Part shown: positions 55,108-63,931 of the stretch, piece by piece
Layout: every line of letters starts with the position of its first letter
Numbering within the stretch: position 1 is the first letter of the stretch
NCBI RefSeq assembly: GCF_035989885.1
Contig: NZ_CP108518.1
Coordinates: forward strand, 6,501,001 to 6,565,000
DNA length: 64,000 nucleotides
DNA from: Streptomyces sp. NBC_01232
GTDB lineage: Bacteria; Actinomycetota; Actinomycetes; Streptomycetales; Streptomycetaceae
Direction of reading: 5' to 3'
Made by a program: the position numbers and the translations under genes
Notes under the pieces: generated by a model
Database searches by the model: none
What the model was told of the DNA's origin: nothing
The model's input: only the letters and a program-made list of their open reading frames with translations

Positions 55108-56595
55108 ATGGCAAACGGGCGAGTGGTCCAGAGCGCGGACAGAACCATCGGCAGCCGCCAGCTCGCGGCGCTGCTGCCCGCCGACGTGCTGGCCCGCCCC
55201 GGCTACCGGGCGCTCGCCGACGCCGTCCGCACCCTGATCCTCGACGGCCGCGTCGCCCTTCACGTCCGGCTGCCCGCCGAGCGCGAACTCGCCGAGGCCG
55301 TCGGTGCCAGCCGCGCCACCGTCACCGGCGCCTACGACCTGCTGCGCGAGAGCGGCTACGTCCGCAGCCGCCGCGGCTCCGGCACCTGGACCGAGCTCCC
55401 CGACGGACACCGCCCGGTCGGGGCCCACGCCCTCCTCGGCGCCGGCGGCCACAGCGCCGACGGGGACCCCGGCGTCGACCTCGCCATCGCAGCCATGGGC
55501 GCCCCGGAGGGCAGCCTCGCCGAGGCCTTCGCGTGGGCCGCGCCCCGGCTCCCGCAGCTCGCCCGCACCCCCGGCTACCACCCCTTCGGCCTGCCCGACC
55601 TCCGCAGCGCGATCGCCGACCGGTTCACCCGGCGCGGACTGCCCACGCGCCCCGAGCAGATCCTGGTCACGGCCGGGGCCCAGCAGGCCTTCGCACTGGT
55701 CGTCAGCCTGCTCTGCCGGGCCGGGGACCGGGTCGTGACCGAGAACCCGACCTACGCCAACGCCCTCGACGCCCTGCGCCACGCACGGCTGCGCACCGGA
55801 GCCATCGCCGTCTCCGACGCCGGCTGGGACATGGAGATAGCCGAGTCCACGCTGCGCCAGACCGTGCCGAGACTGGCGTACGTGATCCCCGACTTCCAGA
55901 ACCCGACGGGCGCACTGATGCCGCCGGAGCAGCGGCTGCGGCTGCTCGCGGCGACCCGGGCCACCGGGACCTGGCTGGTGGTCGACGAGACGATCGCCGA
56001 CATCGCGCTGGACGTGCCCGCACCGTCGCCGCTGGCCTCCCTCGCCCCGCGGGGCGGCGCGGACCACGTGATCACCATCGGCTCGCTGAGCAAGACGCAC
56101 TGGGGCGGGCTGCGCGTGGGGTGGATCCGGGCCGGCGCGAAGCTGATCACGGAGCTGACGGCCGTACGGGTCTCGGCCGACATGACCGGATCGGTGCTCG
56201 ACCAGCTGGTCGCGCTCCCCCTGCTGGACGACATGGACCGGGCCCTGCCCGCACGGCTGGCGCAGCTGCGGAGCCGGCGCGAGGCCCTGGTGCGGGCGCT
56301 CCAGCGGTACACCCCCGAGTGGTCCTGGCAGGTCCCGCCGGGCGGGCTCTCGCTCTGGGTCGACCTCGGGGAGCCGGTCAGTTCCGCGCTGGCCGAGCGG
56401 GCCGCCGCGGCCGGTGTGCACATCGGCCGCGGCGCGCGCTTCGGGGTGGACCCGGGCACCTTCGAACACCGCCTGCGCATCCCGTACACGCTCCCCGCCG
56501 ACCGTCTCGACGAGGGCATCCGCCGCCTCGCGAGCGCCTTCCACGACGGGGTACCGCTGCAGCCGGCGGTGGACCGCCCGCACTGGGTGGCGTAG
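55108..56595 (+). CDS. MocR-family transcriptional regulator (GntR HTH plus aminotransferase fold)
   Basis: The 495-residue protein has a GntR winged helix (about 30-90; LPAERELAEAVGASRATVTGAYDLLRESGYVRSRRGSGT) and a fold-type I PLP domain (about 115-490). The PLP lysine lies in GSLSKTHWGGLRVGW, with DFQNPTG and LVVDETIADIAL at the usual places. It binds PLP or an aldimine as effector. ATG 55108 has GGGGAGG at 5 bp. The target is probably the divergent gene at 55019 and itself. Confidence 0.9.
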   Translation: MANGRVVQSADRTIGSRQLAALLPADVLARPGYRALADAVRTLILDGRVALHVRLPAERELAEAVGASRATVTGAYDLLRESGYVRSRRGSGTWTELPDGHRPVGAHALLGAGGHSADGDPGVDLAIAAMGAPEGSLAEAFAWAAPRLPQLARTPGYHPFGLPDLRSAIADRFTRRGLPTRPEQILVTAGAQQAFALVVSLLCRAGDRVVTENPTYANALDALRHARLRTGAIAVSDAGWDMEIAESTLRQTVPRLAYVIPDFQNPTGALMPPEQRLRLLAATRATGTWLVVDETIADIALDVPAPSPLASLAPRGGADHVITIGSLSKTHWGGLRVGWIRAGAKLITELTAVRVSADMTGSVLDQLVALPLLDDMDRALPARLAQLRSRREALVRALQRYTPEWSWQVPPGGLSLWVDLGEPVSSALAERAAAAGVHIGRGARFGVDPGTFEHRLRIPYTLPADRLDEGIRRLASAFHDGVPLQPAVDRPHWVA

Positions 56596-56626
56596 CGGGA
56601 AGGGAACGGGCCCGGCCGGACACCTC

Positions 56627-56926
56627 CTACCGGGTGACGGGGGCCGGCGACGGCTTCAGACCGAGTGGACGGTCGGCGAACGCCTGCTCCGAGTCGACCT
56701 CGTAGCAGACGTTGACGCTCGAGTCCCCGAGGGTCGTGTCGACGAAGTGCCGGACGTCCCCGACGGACCTCGTCTCGTAGAGGCAGGTCACGGCCGCCCC
56801 CTCGACCTGCGGGTAGAACTGCAGCACCCGGGTGCCGTCGGGCGCCCCGGTGCCGCTCATGAGGGCCTGGCCGCGGGGAAAGGCGGTTTCCGGATTCAGG
56901 ATCCGGTGCTGGACCACGACGTACAT
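56627..56926 (-). CDS. Small conserved-type protein, possible dimeric alpha-beta barrel
   Basis: The 99-residue product starts MYVVVQHRILNPETAF and has strands VLQFYPQVEGAAVTCLYETRS and helix DVRHFVDTTLG, the order of small ferredoxin-like/EthD-type barrels. GGAGGAGG lies just before ATG 56926, one of the strongest ribosome binding sites in the window. It lies downstream of the LuxR/TPR regulator gene on the same strand, so it may be controlled by it. Function unknown. Confidence 0.7.
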   Translation of the reverse strand: MYVVVQHRILNPETAFPRGQALMSGTGAPDGTRVLQFYPQVEGAAVTCLYETRSVGDVRHFVDTTLGDSSVNVCYEVDSEQAFADRPLGLKPSPAPVTR

Positions 56927-57042
56927 GGTGTCCTCCTCCTTCGGTGGCGTGCTGCGGCGTACCGCTCGGACGATTCGACGCTAGGGGGGCCGGGGCGGGC
57001 GCCGCATCGCTGCGATGCACCAATCCGTCGCGGGCGGGATGG

Positions 57043-58734
57043 TCATTCCTGACCAGCGCCCCGGACGAGGCCGTGCTCCCACGCGAAGGTGCTCGCCGCC
57101 GTCCGCGAGGAGACGCCCAGCTTGCCGAAGATGTTCTGCAGGTGCCGGGCGACGGTGTGCTCGCTGATCACCAGGACGGCGGCGATCTGACGGTTGCTCG
57201 CACCGCCGGCCACCTGGCGGAGCACTTCGAGCTCGCGGGCCGACAGCCCGTGGGTGTCCGGGGCCGGCCCGCCGCGCGCGAGGGAATCGACGTGGGCGAC
57301 ATCGGGCCCGGCTCCGAGCCCGGCGAACACCTCGCGCGCCGCCTGCAGCTCCAGGGCGGACGTGTCCTCGTCCCCGAGCGAGCGGCAGGCGAGTGCCACC
57401 AGGACGCGCGCCCGGGCGGCTTCGTACGGCGCCCCGAGTTCCAGCCACGCGTGCCACGCCTGCCGCCCCGCCGTCAGGGCGGCGCCGGCATCGCCCTTCG
57501 CCCACGCGACGCGGGCACGGCTGTACGCCGCGGTCGCGAGGAGCACGTCGCTGCCCCGTTGCTCCGCGATCGCCCGGAGCTGGTGCGCCGCCTCGGCCGC
57601 GCCGTCGACGTCGGGGTGCGCCCCGGCCAGCATGATCTCGACGTAGGCAGGGAGGAGGACCGCCCGCTCCGGCTCCCTCGTGTGCTCGGAGACGGCACGG
57701 CGGATCGTCGCCGCCGCTGCCTCCTGATGGCCCTCGGCGAGCCGCAGCAGGGCGAACCCGGGCTGCGGCTCGAAACCGCTGCGGCCGGCCTCCCGATAGG
57801 CGACCCCGGCCTCGGCCGGCCGGCCCTGCAGCCGGTGGATCTCGCCCTGCCGGTAGAACGCCTGGCCGCGAGCGATCTGGTTCAGCACACCCTGCGCGAA
57901 GTGCTCGCAGGCCCGGCGGGCCGCGTCGAGCGCCTCCGGCCAGGCGCCGCCGTACTGCAGCACTTCGGCCCGGTGCACCAGGCACAGACCGTTGTGCGCG
58001 ACCATCTGCGGCCGCCCCTCGCACCACTGCGTCAGAGCCTCCGTCCACTCGCGCTCATGACCCAGGTCGAACAGGTCGCGGCAGAAGGCGATGGTGTTGC
58101 AGTAGACGATGCCGCGGACGATCGGCGACAGGGCACCGGACTCGACGACCACGAGCGTCTCGTCCACCAGGCGCAGCCCCTCGTGCACGCGGCCCAGGTT
58201 CACCAGGGCCCGGCCCTGCTCGTGACGTGCCAGCCACATCAGGTCCGCGTCCTGGAACCGCTCGCCGATCTCGGTGCCCTCGGCCGCCGTCGCGAGGCCG
58301 GACCGCCAGTCACCACCGCCCATCTGGCCCAGCCACACGGGGATGAGGAGGTACCCGCGTTCGACGCAGTCCCGCCCGTCGGCCTTCAGGAGGCGCTCGC
58401 CGAGGGAGAACCAGCCGCTCGCCCGGGCACCGTGGCCCCGGAACAGCATGCTGTGGCCGATCCACACCGCGCAGCGGACGGCGCGGGGCACCTCGCCCGC
58501 GTCCAGCCACAGCGCGTGGGCGCGCTCCAGCCCGGTCACGTACGCGTCGTCGAGGCCGAGCATGTAGGCGGACCTGGCCAGCAGCTCCAGGTCGCAGGCA
58601 CCCAGCGGTGCGGCCGCGTCCGCGGCGCTCAGACCTTCGAAGGCGTCGAGCCAGGCCTCGGTGGCGTAGCACGCACGGCCTCGGACGAGATCGGAGTCGG
58701 TGTCCACGAGGCGAGTATCGACCCGCTGCCGCAC
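57043..58734 (-). CDS. LuxR-family regulator with TPR-like repeats
   Basis: The 563-residue protein is mostly tandem helical repeats of TPR type (about 20-480; for example ACYATEAWLDAFEGLSAADA and QAFYRQGEIHRLQGRPAEAG). A C-terminal LuxR HTH (about 500-555; SARELEVLRQVAGGASNRQIAAVLVISEHTVARHLQNIFGKLG) follows. There is no NTPase P-loop, unlike full LAL regulators. GTG 58734 or GTG 58707 may be the start; neither has a clear ribosome binding site. Confidence 0.82.
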   Translation of the reverse strand: MRQRVDTRLVDTDSDLVRGRACYATEAWLDAFEGLSAADAAAPLGACDLELLARSAYMLGLDDAYVTGLERAHALWLDAGEVPRAVRCAVWIGHSMLFRGHGARASGWFSLGERLLKADGRDCVERGYLLIPVWLGQMGGGDWRSGLATAAEGTEIGERFQDADLMWLARHEQGRALVNLGRVHEGLRLVDETLVVVESGALSPIVRGIVYCNTIAFCRDLFDLGHEREWTEALTQWCEGRPQMVAHNGLCLVHRAEVLQYGGAWPEALDAARRACEHFAQGVLNQIARGQAFYRQGEIHRLQGRPAEAGVAYREAGRSGFEPQPGFALLRLAEGHQEAAAATIRRAVSEHTREPERAVLLPAYVEIMLAGAHPDVDGAAEAAHQLRAIAEQRGSDVLLATAAYSRARVAWAKGDAGAALTAGRQAWHAWLELGAPYEAARARVLVALACRSLGDEDTSALELQAAREVFAGLGAGPDVAHVDSLARGGPAPDTHGLSARELEVLRQVAGGASNRQIAAVLVISEHTVARHLQNIFGKLGVSSRTAASTFAWEHGLVRGAGQE

Positions 58735-58836
58735 ACCGCCGCGGGTCGACGCGTCCGGGGCGTGTCACCGCCGCACCCGCCCCGGGCCGTGCCCGCCACG
58801 CGCCGCCCGGTGCCCCCGAACGGGGCCCGGCCCCCC

Positions 58837-59466
58837 CTACGGGGTGCGGATCAGGCGGCGGGTGGCGGCCGCCGCGACCGCCGAGGTGCGGGAGTCGACG
58901 CCCAGCTTGGCGTAGACGTGCACCAGGTGGGACTTGACCGTGGCCTGGCTGAGGAAGAGCTTCTTGGAGATCTGCTGGTTCGACAGGCCGTCCGCGACCA
59001 GCTGCAGCACCTCCAGCTCCCGCTTCGTCAGCGCCTCCGCGGGAGTGCGCATCCGGTCCATGAGGCGCAGCGCCACTGCCGGGGCCAGCGCCGACTGGCC
59101 CGCGGCTGCCGTCCGTACGGCCGCCGCCAGCTCCTCCGGCGGGGCGTCCTTGAGCAGGTAGCCGGACGCGCCCGCCTCCACCGCCGCCAGGATGTCCGCG
59201 TCCGTGTCGTACGTGGTCAGCACCAGCACCCGGGGCGCCCCCGGGCGGGCGGTGATCAGGGCCGTCGCCTCGGAACCGTGCATGCCGGGGCCGAACTGGA
59301 GGTCCATGAGCACCACGTCCACCGGCTCGCCCGCGGCCAGCTCCACCGCCCGCTCGGCGGTCGCGGCCTCGGCGACCACCGCGAAGTCCGGTTCGGTGTC
59401 CAGTACCGCGCGCAGCCCGGCCCGGACCACCGGGTGGTCGTCGGCGAGCAGGAGACGGATGGTCAC
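58837..59466 (-). CDS. NarL/LuxR-family response regulator
   Basis: The 209-residue protein has a receiver (D9, D10, phospho-acceptor D55 in VVLMDLQFG, K in LLKDAPPEE) and a LuxR HTH (about 145-203; TKRELEVLQLVADGLSNQQISKKLFLSQATVKSHLVHVYAKLG). It overlaps the kinase gene upstream by 4 bp. The pair is divergent from an ABC transporter it may control. Confidence 0.92.
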   Translation of the reverse strand: MTIRLLLADDHPVVRAGLRAVLDTEPDFAVVAEAATAERAVELAAGEPVDVVLMDLQFGPGMHGSEATALITARPGAPRVLVLTTYDTDADILAAVEAGASGYLLKDAPPEELAAAVRTAAAGQSALAPAVALRLMDRMRTPAEALTKRELEVLQLVADGLSNQQISKKLFLSQATVKSHLVHVYAKLGVDSRTSAVAAAATRRLIRTP

Positions 59467-60773
59467 AGGGCCTCCACCGGGTCCGTGCGGTCCGTGTGAT
59501 CCGCGGATTCTGCGTGTTCCGCCCGATGTGAGTGTTCCGCGGGTTCCAGGTGTTCCAGCGGCAGCGGGAGGGTGACGGCCACAGCCGTGCCCTGGCCGGG
59601 ACCGGACTCCACGGTGAACAGCCCGCCCAGGGTCTCCGCCCGCGCGCGCATGGCGGGCAGCCCGAAGCCGCCGTCGCCGGTGCCCGGGGAACCCGGCGGC
59701 GTCGAGGAGGGATCGAAGCCGTGCCCGTCGTCGACGATGTCGAGGGTGACCGAGGCGTCCATGAACGTCAGGGTGATCTCAGCGCGCCCGGCCCGGGCGT
59801 GCCGCACCACATTGGCCAGCGCCGACTGCGCGATCCGCAGCAGGGCCACCTCGTACGGGGTGGGCAGCACCCGCGGGCTGCCGGTCAGCGAGAACCGCAC
59901 GCGCGGCCCGGGGACGCCCGCGCACAGCCGTTCCAGGGCGGCCGCGAGGGAACCGTGCTCCAGGTCGGGCGGGGTGAGGGCCCGTACGAACCGCCGCGCC
60001 TCGGCGAGGTTCTCCTGGGCGGCCTCCCGGGCCCGGGCGATGTGTTCCAGCGCCGGAGCCTCCTGCGGCAGCGCGCGCTCGGCGGCCCTCAGCAGCAGCT
60101 GGATGGAGGACAGACCCTGGGCGAGGGTGTCGTGGATCTCCCGGGCCAGCCGCTCCCGCTCGGCCAGGATTCCGGCGCTCCGCTCGGCGGCGGCCAGCTC
60201 GGCCCGGGTCGTGATCAGCTCCTCGATCAGCTCCCGGCGGCGCTCGCTCTCGCGGTACAGCGCCTGGTAGCCCAGTACGGTCGCCACCGCCACCGCCCCG
60301 CCCAGCAGCGGCCCGAGGAAGGCCCCGGGCGTCACCGCGCTGCTGTGGGCCAGGAACCCGCCGATGGCCGCGCAGGCGGTCAGCGCCACGGCCGCGACCC
60401 CCCAGCGCAGCCGCAGCAGGTGCAGCTCCAGGAAGTACAGCGGGAAGGCGATCCACAGCCCGTCGGGGGAGACCACGAGCAGCGCGGCCCAGGCCGCGCC
60501 GAGCCCGGCCAGCCACAGCGCCCCGGCGCGCGGCGAGCTGTGCACGGCGGGGACCCGTACGCCGCACGCGTAGACGGCGGCCATCACCGCGCAGGCGGCG
60601 AGCACCCAGCCGGCCCGGGGCGCGGAGTCGGTGACCGCCCGCCCGGCGGCGAGCGCCAGCAGTCCCAGGAGCAGGGCGTGCAGGCACAGCCGCAGCACCT
60701 TCGACACGGGGGTCAGGGCGCGCGTGACGGGGGGAAGGGAGGAAACGGGAGGAGAGGAAACGGGAGGAGTCAT
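59463..60773 (-). CDS. Sensor histidine kinase (HisKA_3), multi-TM
   Basis: The 436-residue kinase starts at ATG 60773. After a Pro/Ser repeat (from a duplicated GGAAACGGGAGGAG in the DNA) come five to six TM helices (about 25-180) with short loops. The HisKA_3 helix carries H in AREIHDTLAQGLSSIQ, then the ATPase boxes SALANVVRHA and DDGHGFDP. A His/Glu/Asp-rich tail ends the protein. This is the DesK/LiaS-like layout used to sense membrane or antibiotic stress. Confidence 0.9.
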   Translation of the reverse strand: MTPPVSSPPVSSLPPVTRALTPVSKVLRLCLHALLLGLLALAAGRAVTDSAPRAGWVLAACAVMAAVYACGVRVPAVHSSPRAGALWLAGLGAAWAALLVVSPDGLWIAFPLYFLELHLLRLRWGVAAVALTACAAIGGFLAHSSAVTPGAFLGPLLGGAVAVATVLGYQALYRESERRRELIEELITTRAELAAAERSAGILAERERLAREIHDTLAQGLSSIQLLLRAAERALPQEAPALEHIARAREAAQENLAEARRFVRALTPPDLEHGSLAAALERLCAGVPGPRVRFSLTGSPRVLPTPYEVALLRIAQSALANVVRHARAGRAEITLTFMDASVTLDIVDDGHGFDPSSTPPGSPGTGDGGFGLPAMRARAETLGGLFTVESGPGQGTAVAVTLPLPLEHLEPAEHSHRAEHAESADHTDRTDPVEAL

Positions 60774-60907
60774 GTCCCGACCAGCGTAAGTGGGGGCGGA
60801 CCCGCCCCGGTCAACCGAAAGTTTGATGTCCGGGCGCACCCTTCGATACGAGGATCACTACTGTGGCGCGATGCCTTGTGTCCACGCGGAAGACCAAGGT
60901 GGGGAAC

Positions 60908-61993
60908 ATGTTCGTCGCATGGAGAGATCTACGGTTCGCCAAGGGCCGCTTCGCCCTCATGGGTTCGGTCGTCCTGCTCATCACGCTGCTGGTCGGCCTG
61001 CTGTCCGGGCTCACCTCCGGCCTGGCCCGGGAGAACATCTCGGCCATCACCGGCCTGCCCGCAACCCACCTGGCCTTCGCCGCTCCCACCGGGGACCAGA
61101 AGGTGTCCTTCACCAACAGCCAGGTGCCCGAGCCCGCCTGGCTGGCCTGGCGGCAGCAGCCCGGGGTGAAGACGGCGGAGCCGCTCGGCATCCGCACCAC
61201 CAACGCCGTCTCCGGTGAGCGGACCGCCGCGGTCTCGGTCTTCGGCGTGGAGTCCGCCGGGGGACTCGCACCGCGCGACGCCGGCCTCACCCAGGGGCAG
61301 GTGGTCCTCACCGAGAAGGCCGCGAAGGAGCTGGGCGGCCTGACCACCGGCGCCAAGCTCAAGATCGGCCCGCTCGAACTCACCGTGGCGGGGGTGTCCG
61401 GAACCGCCGCCTACAGCCACACCCCGGTCGTCTGGATGGACCTCAACGACTGGCAGCGCGTCGGGAACCCCGGCACCTCCATCGAAACCCTCGCCACCGT
61501 CGTCGCCGTCTCCGGCGGCGCAGTGGACCTCGCCGCCGCGGACAAGGCCGCCACGACCAAGGCCCAGAGCGTCGACGAGGCCCTGGGCGCCATCGGCTCG
61601 TACCAGGCCGAGAACGGCTCGCTCCAGCTGATGCGCGGCTTCCTCTTCGCCATCTCCGCCCTGGTCATAGGGGCCTTCTTCACGGTGTGGACGATCCAGC
61701 GCAGCGGGGACATCGCCGTCCTGAAGGCACTGGGTGCCTCCACCCCGTACCTGCTGAAGGACGCCCTCGGCCAAGCCGTCGTGATGCTCGCCATCGGCAC
61801 CGGGCTGGGCACCGCCCTCGCGGCCGGCTTCGGCGTACTGATCAGCGGTGGCCCGGTGCCCTTCGTCCTCGACGCCGCCACGGTGCTCGTGCCCGCCGCG
61901 GTCATGATCCTGCTCGGCGCGCTGGGCGCCGCCCTCTCCATCCGGCGGATCACCGCCGTCGACCCGCTGACCGCCCTCGGGAGCGCCCGATGA
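60908..61993 (+). CDS. ABC exporter permease (MacB/FtsX-like)
   Basis: The 361-residue protein has one N-terminal TM helix (about 18-40), a MacB-type periplasmic domain (about 45-245), and three C-terminal TM helices with the FtsX signature region SGDIAVLKALGASTPYLLKDAL. GGTGGGG precedes ATG 60908. With the ATPase overlapping by 4 bp it forms a two-gene exporter, divergent from a LiaRS-like two-component system, an arrangement typical of peptide-antibiotic resistance modules. Confidence 0.88.
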   Translation: MFVAWRDLRFAKGRFALMGSVVLLITLLVGLLSGLTSGLARENISAITGLPATHLAFAAPTGDQKVSFTNSQVPEPAWLAWRQQPGVKTAEPLGIRTTNAVSGERTAAVSVFGVESAGGLAPRDAGLTQGQVVLTEKAAKELGGLTTGAKLKIGPLELTVAGVSGTAAYSHTPVVWMDLNDWQRVGNPGTSIETLATVVAVSGGAVDLAAADKAATTKAQSVDEALGAIGSYQAENGSLQLMRGFLFAISALVIGAFFTVWTIQRSGDIAVLKALGASTPYLLKDALGQAVVMLAIGTGLGTALAAGFGVLISGGPVPFVLDAATVLVPAAVMILLGALGAALSIRRITAVDPLTALGSAR

Positions 61994-62682
61994 CCCTCCT
62001 CGTGCACGACGTCACGCTCACCTACCCCGACGGCGAGAGCCGGCTCACCGCCCTCGACTCGGTCCGCCTGGAGGTCCCCGCAGGAACGCTTACGGCGGTG
62101 ATCGGACCCTCCGGCTCCGGCAAGTCCAGCCTGCTCGCGGTGGCCGCCACCCTCGTCACCCCGGATTCCGGCCGGGTGGTCGTCGCGGGCCAGGACACCA
62201 CGGACCTCGGCCCCGCCGAGAAGTCGGCCCTGCGCCGCGAGAGGATAGGCATCGTCTTCCAGCAGCCGAACCTGCTGGCCTCGCTGACCGCCGCCGAACA
62301 GCTCCAGGTCATGGCGCACCTCTCCGGACGCCCCGCGCGTGCGGTGCGCCGGCGGGCGCTGGAGCTGCTGGACGCCGTGGGGCTGGCCGACAAGGCCGAC
62401 AAGCGCCCCCACCAGCTCTCCGGCGGCCAGCGGCAGCGGATCAACATAGCCCGCGCCCTGATGAACGAGCCCTCGGTGCTGCTGGTCGACGAGCCGACCA
62501 GCGCGCTCGACCACGAGCGCGGCGCGGCCGTGCTCGACCTGCTGGTCACCCTGACCCGGGAGCGCTCCACCGCCACGGTGCTGGTCACGCACGACCACGC
62601 CCACCTGGAGCGGATGGACCGTACGGCGACGATGGCGGACGGCGGCCTGACGCTGAGCCCGGAGCCGGCCCCGGCACCCTGA
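61990..62682 (+). CDS. ABC transporter ATPase (MacB/LolD-like)
   Basis: The 230-residue ATPase has Walker A GPSGSGKSS (about 39-47), the Q-loop in IVFQQPNLL, signature LSGGQRQRINIARAL, Walker B VLLVDEPTSALD and the switch His in VTHDHAHL. Length and sequence fit the LolD/MacB exporter class. ATG 61990 overlaps the permease stop. Confidence 0.95.
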   Translation: MTLLVHDVTLTYPDGESRLTALDSVRLEVPAGTLTAVIGPSGSGKSSLLAVAATLVTPDSGRVVVAGQDTTDLGPAEKSALRRERIGIVFQQPNLLASLTAAEQLQVMAHLSGRPARAVRRRALELLDAVGLADKADKRPHQLSGGQRQRINIARALMNEPSVLLVDEPTSALDHERGAAVLDLLVTLTRERSTATVLVTHDHAHLERMDRTATMADGGLTLSPEPAPAP

Positions 62683-62747
62683 GCGGGGTACGGAAAGGCC
62701 CCGGCCGAAGGGCGCAGGCGAGGGCCCGGCGCCCTGAACCGCATACG

Positions 62748-62794
62748 CGAAGGCCCCGGCGGCCCCTCGGAGCGAGGGACCGCCGGGGCCTTCG
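62748..62794. terminator. Bidirectional terminator
   Basis: CGAAGGCCCCGGCGG (62748-62762) pairs exactly with CCGCCGGGGCCTTCG (62780-62794). It lies between the convergent ABC ATPase and allR genes and ends both transcripts. Confidence 0.85.
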
Positions 62795-62800
62795 TACGGC

Positions 62801-63604
62801 CTACGCGGGGTTCTGGTTGGCCAGCGCCACCGAGAGCTCGGCGGCCACGCCCTGCAGGATCGGCACGAAGGACTCGGCCACGGCCTCCGTGACGCGGCCC
62901 GCCGGACCCGAGATGGAGATCGCGGCGGCGGTCGGCGAGTTCGGCACCGACACGGCGAGGCAGCGAACTCCTATCTCCTGCTCGTTGTCGTCGACCGCGT
63001 AGCCCGACTTGCGGACCTTCTCCAGCGCGTCGAGGAAGCCCTCGGGCGTGGTGATGGTCTTCTCGGTCGCCGCGGGCATGCCGGTGCGGGCCAGCAGGGC
63101 CCGTACCTCGTCGGCCGGGGTGTGGGCCAGGAGCGCCTTGCCCACGCCGGTGGAGTGCGGCAGCACACGGCGGCCGACCTCGGTGAACATGCGCATGGAG
63201 TGCTTGGACGGCACCTGGGCGACGTAGACGATCTCGTCCCCGTCGAGGAGGGCCATGTTCGCCGTCTCGCCGGTCTCCTCGACCAGACGGGCGAGGTAGG
63301 GGCGGGCCCAGGTACCCAGCAGGCGCGACGCGGACTCGCCGAGGCGGATCAGTCGGGGGCCGAGGGAGTACCGTCGGTTGGGCTGCTGGCGTACGTATCC
63401 GCACGCCACCAGCGTGCGCATCAGGCGGTGGATCGTGGGCAGAGGCAGACCGCTGGCGGCGGAGAGCTCGCTGAGGCCGACCTCGCCCCCGGCGTCGGCC
63501 ATACGTTCGAGCAGGTCGAAGGCGCGCTCAAGGGACTGGACGCCACCGCTGGCGGCGGGGGTCTTTGAGGAAGCGTCGGTGGTGCTGGCGCTGGACGTCG
63601 GCAC
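62801..63604 (-). CDS. allR: IclR-family repressor of allantoin catabolism (AllR)
   Basis: The 267-residue protein has an IclR winged HTH (about 18-80; VQSLERAFDLLERMADAGGEVGLSEL then LPLPTIHRLMRTLVACGYV) and the C-terminal effector domain (about 95-265) with STGVGKALLAH and the late VRCLAVSVPNSP. In Streptomyces coelicolor the IclR protein next to allantoinase is AllR, a repressor of allantoin and glyoxylate genes; the position here is the same. GTG 63604 has AAAGGA upstream. It probably binds the TTCC-N7-GGAA boxes listed elsewhere, including its own promoter region. Confidence 0.9.
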   Translation of the reverse strand: MPTSSASTTDASSKTPAASGGVQSLERAFDLLERMADAGGEVGLSELSAASGLPLPTIHRLMRTLVACGYVRQQPNRRYSLGPRLIRLGESASRLLGTWARPYLARLVEETGETANMALLDGDEIVYVAQVPSKHSMRMFTEVGRRVLPHSTGVGKALLAHTPADEVRALLARTGMPAATEKTITTPEGFLDALEKVRKSGYAVDDNEQEIGVRCLAVSVPNSPTAAAISISGPAGRVTEAVAESFVPILQGVAAELSVALANQNPA

Positions 63605-63768
63605 GGCGCGGTCCTTTCGGTGCTGGCAGGCAAGGGAGCAGCCTACCCGGCGGTCGGCGTCGGCCCCAGTGCTGGGTCGGGGTCGTCGCCGCCGGTCAGA
63701 GAGGGTTTGTCCTGGTGGCGGACGTCCTCGGGAAGTTATCCGCCCGCACCCCGGTGGTGGTAGCTACA

Positions 63769-63913
63769 TTCTGTATAGCGAAATCTTAATTCCATCCTGT
63801 GGAAACATCCAATTGCGGTCCTGGTGTGTCAGTGGTCCGTCCGGGCGCTCTTGACTGGTTGCGGATCGGCGGGAAGACTCCGTCAACAGAACGTTGAATT
63901 TCGCTCTGTGGAA
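63769..63913. promoter_or_regulatory. allR-allB intergenic operators and allB promoter
   Basis: Three boxes of the shared form lie in the 327-bp divergent gap: TTCTGTATAGCGAAA (63769-63783), TTCCATCCTGTGGAA (63790-63804; 21 bp apart) and TTTCGCTCTGTGGAA (63899-63913). The third directly follows a -35-like TTGAAT (63894-63899) inside GTCAACAGAACGTTGAAT (63882-63899). The layout matches aceB, where the box also sits between -35 and -10. Confidence 0.7.
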
Positions 63914-63931
63914 GTAGATGGGGAGGTTCCG

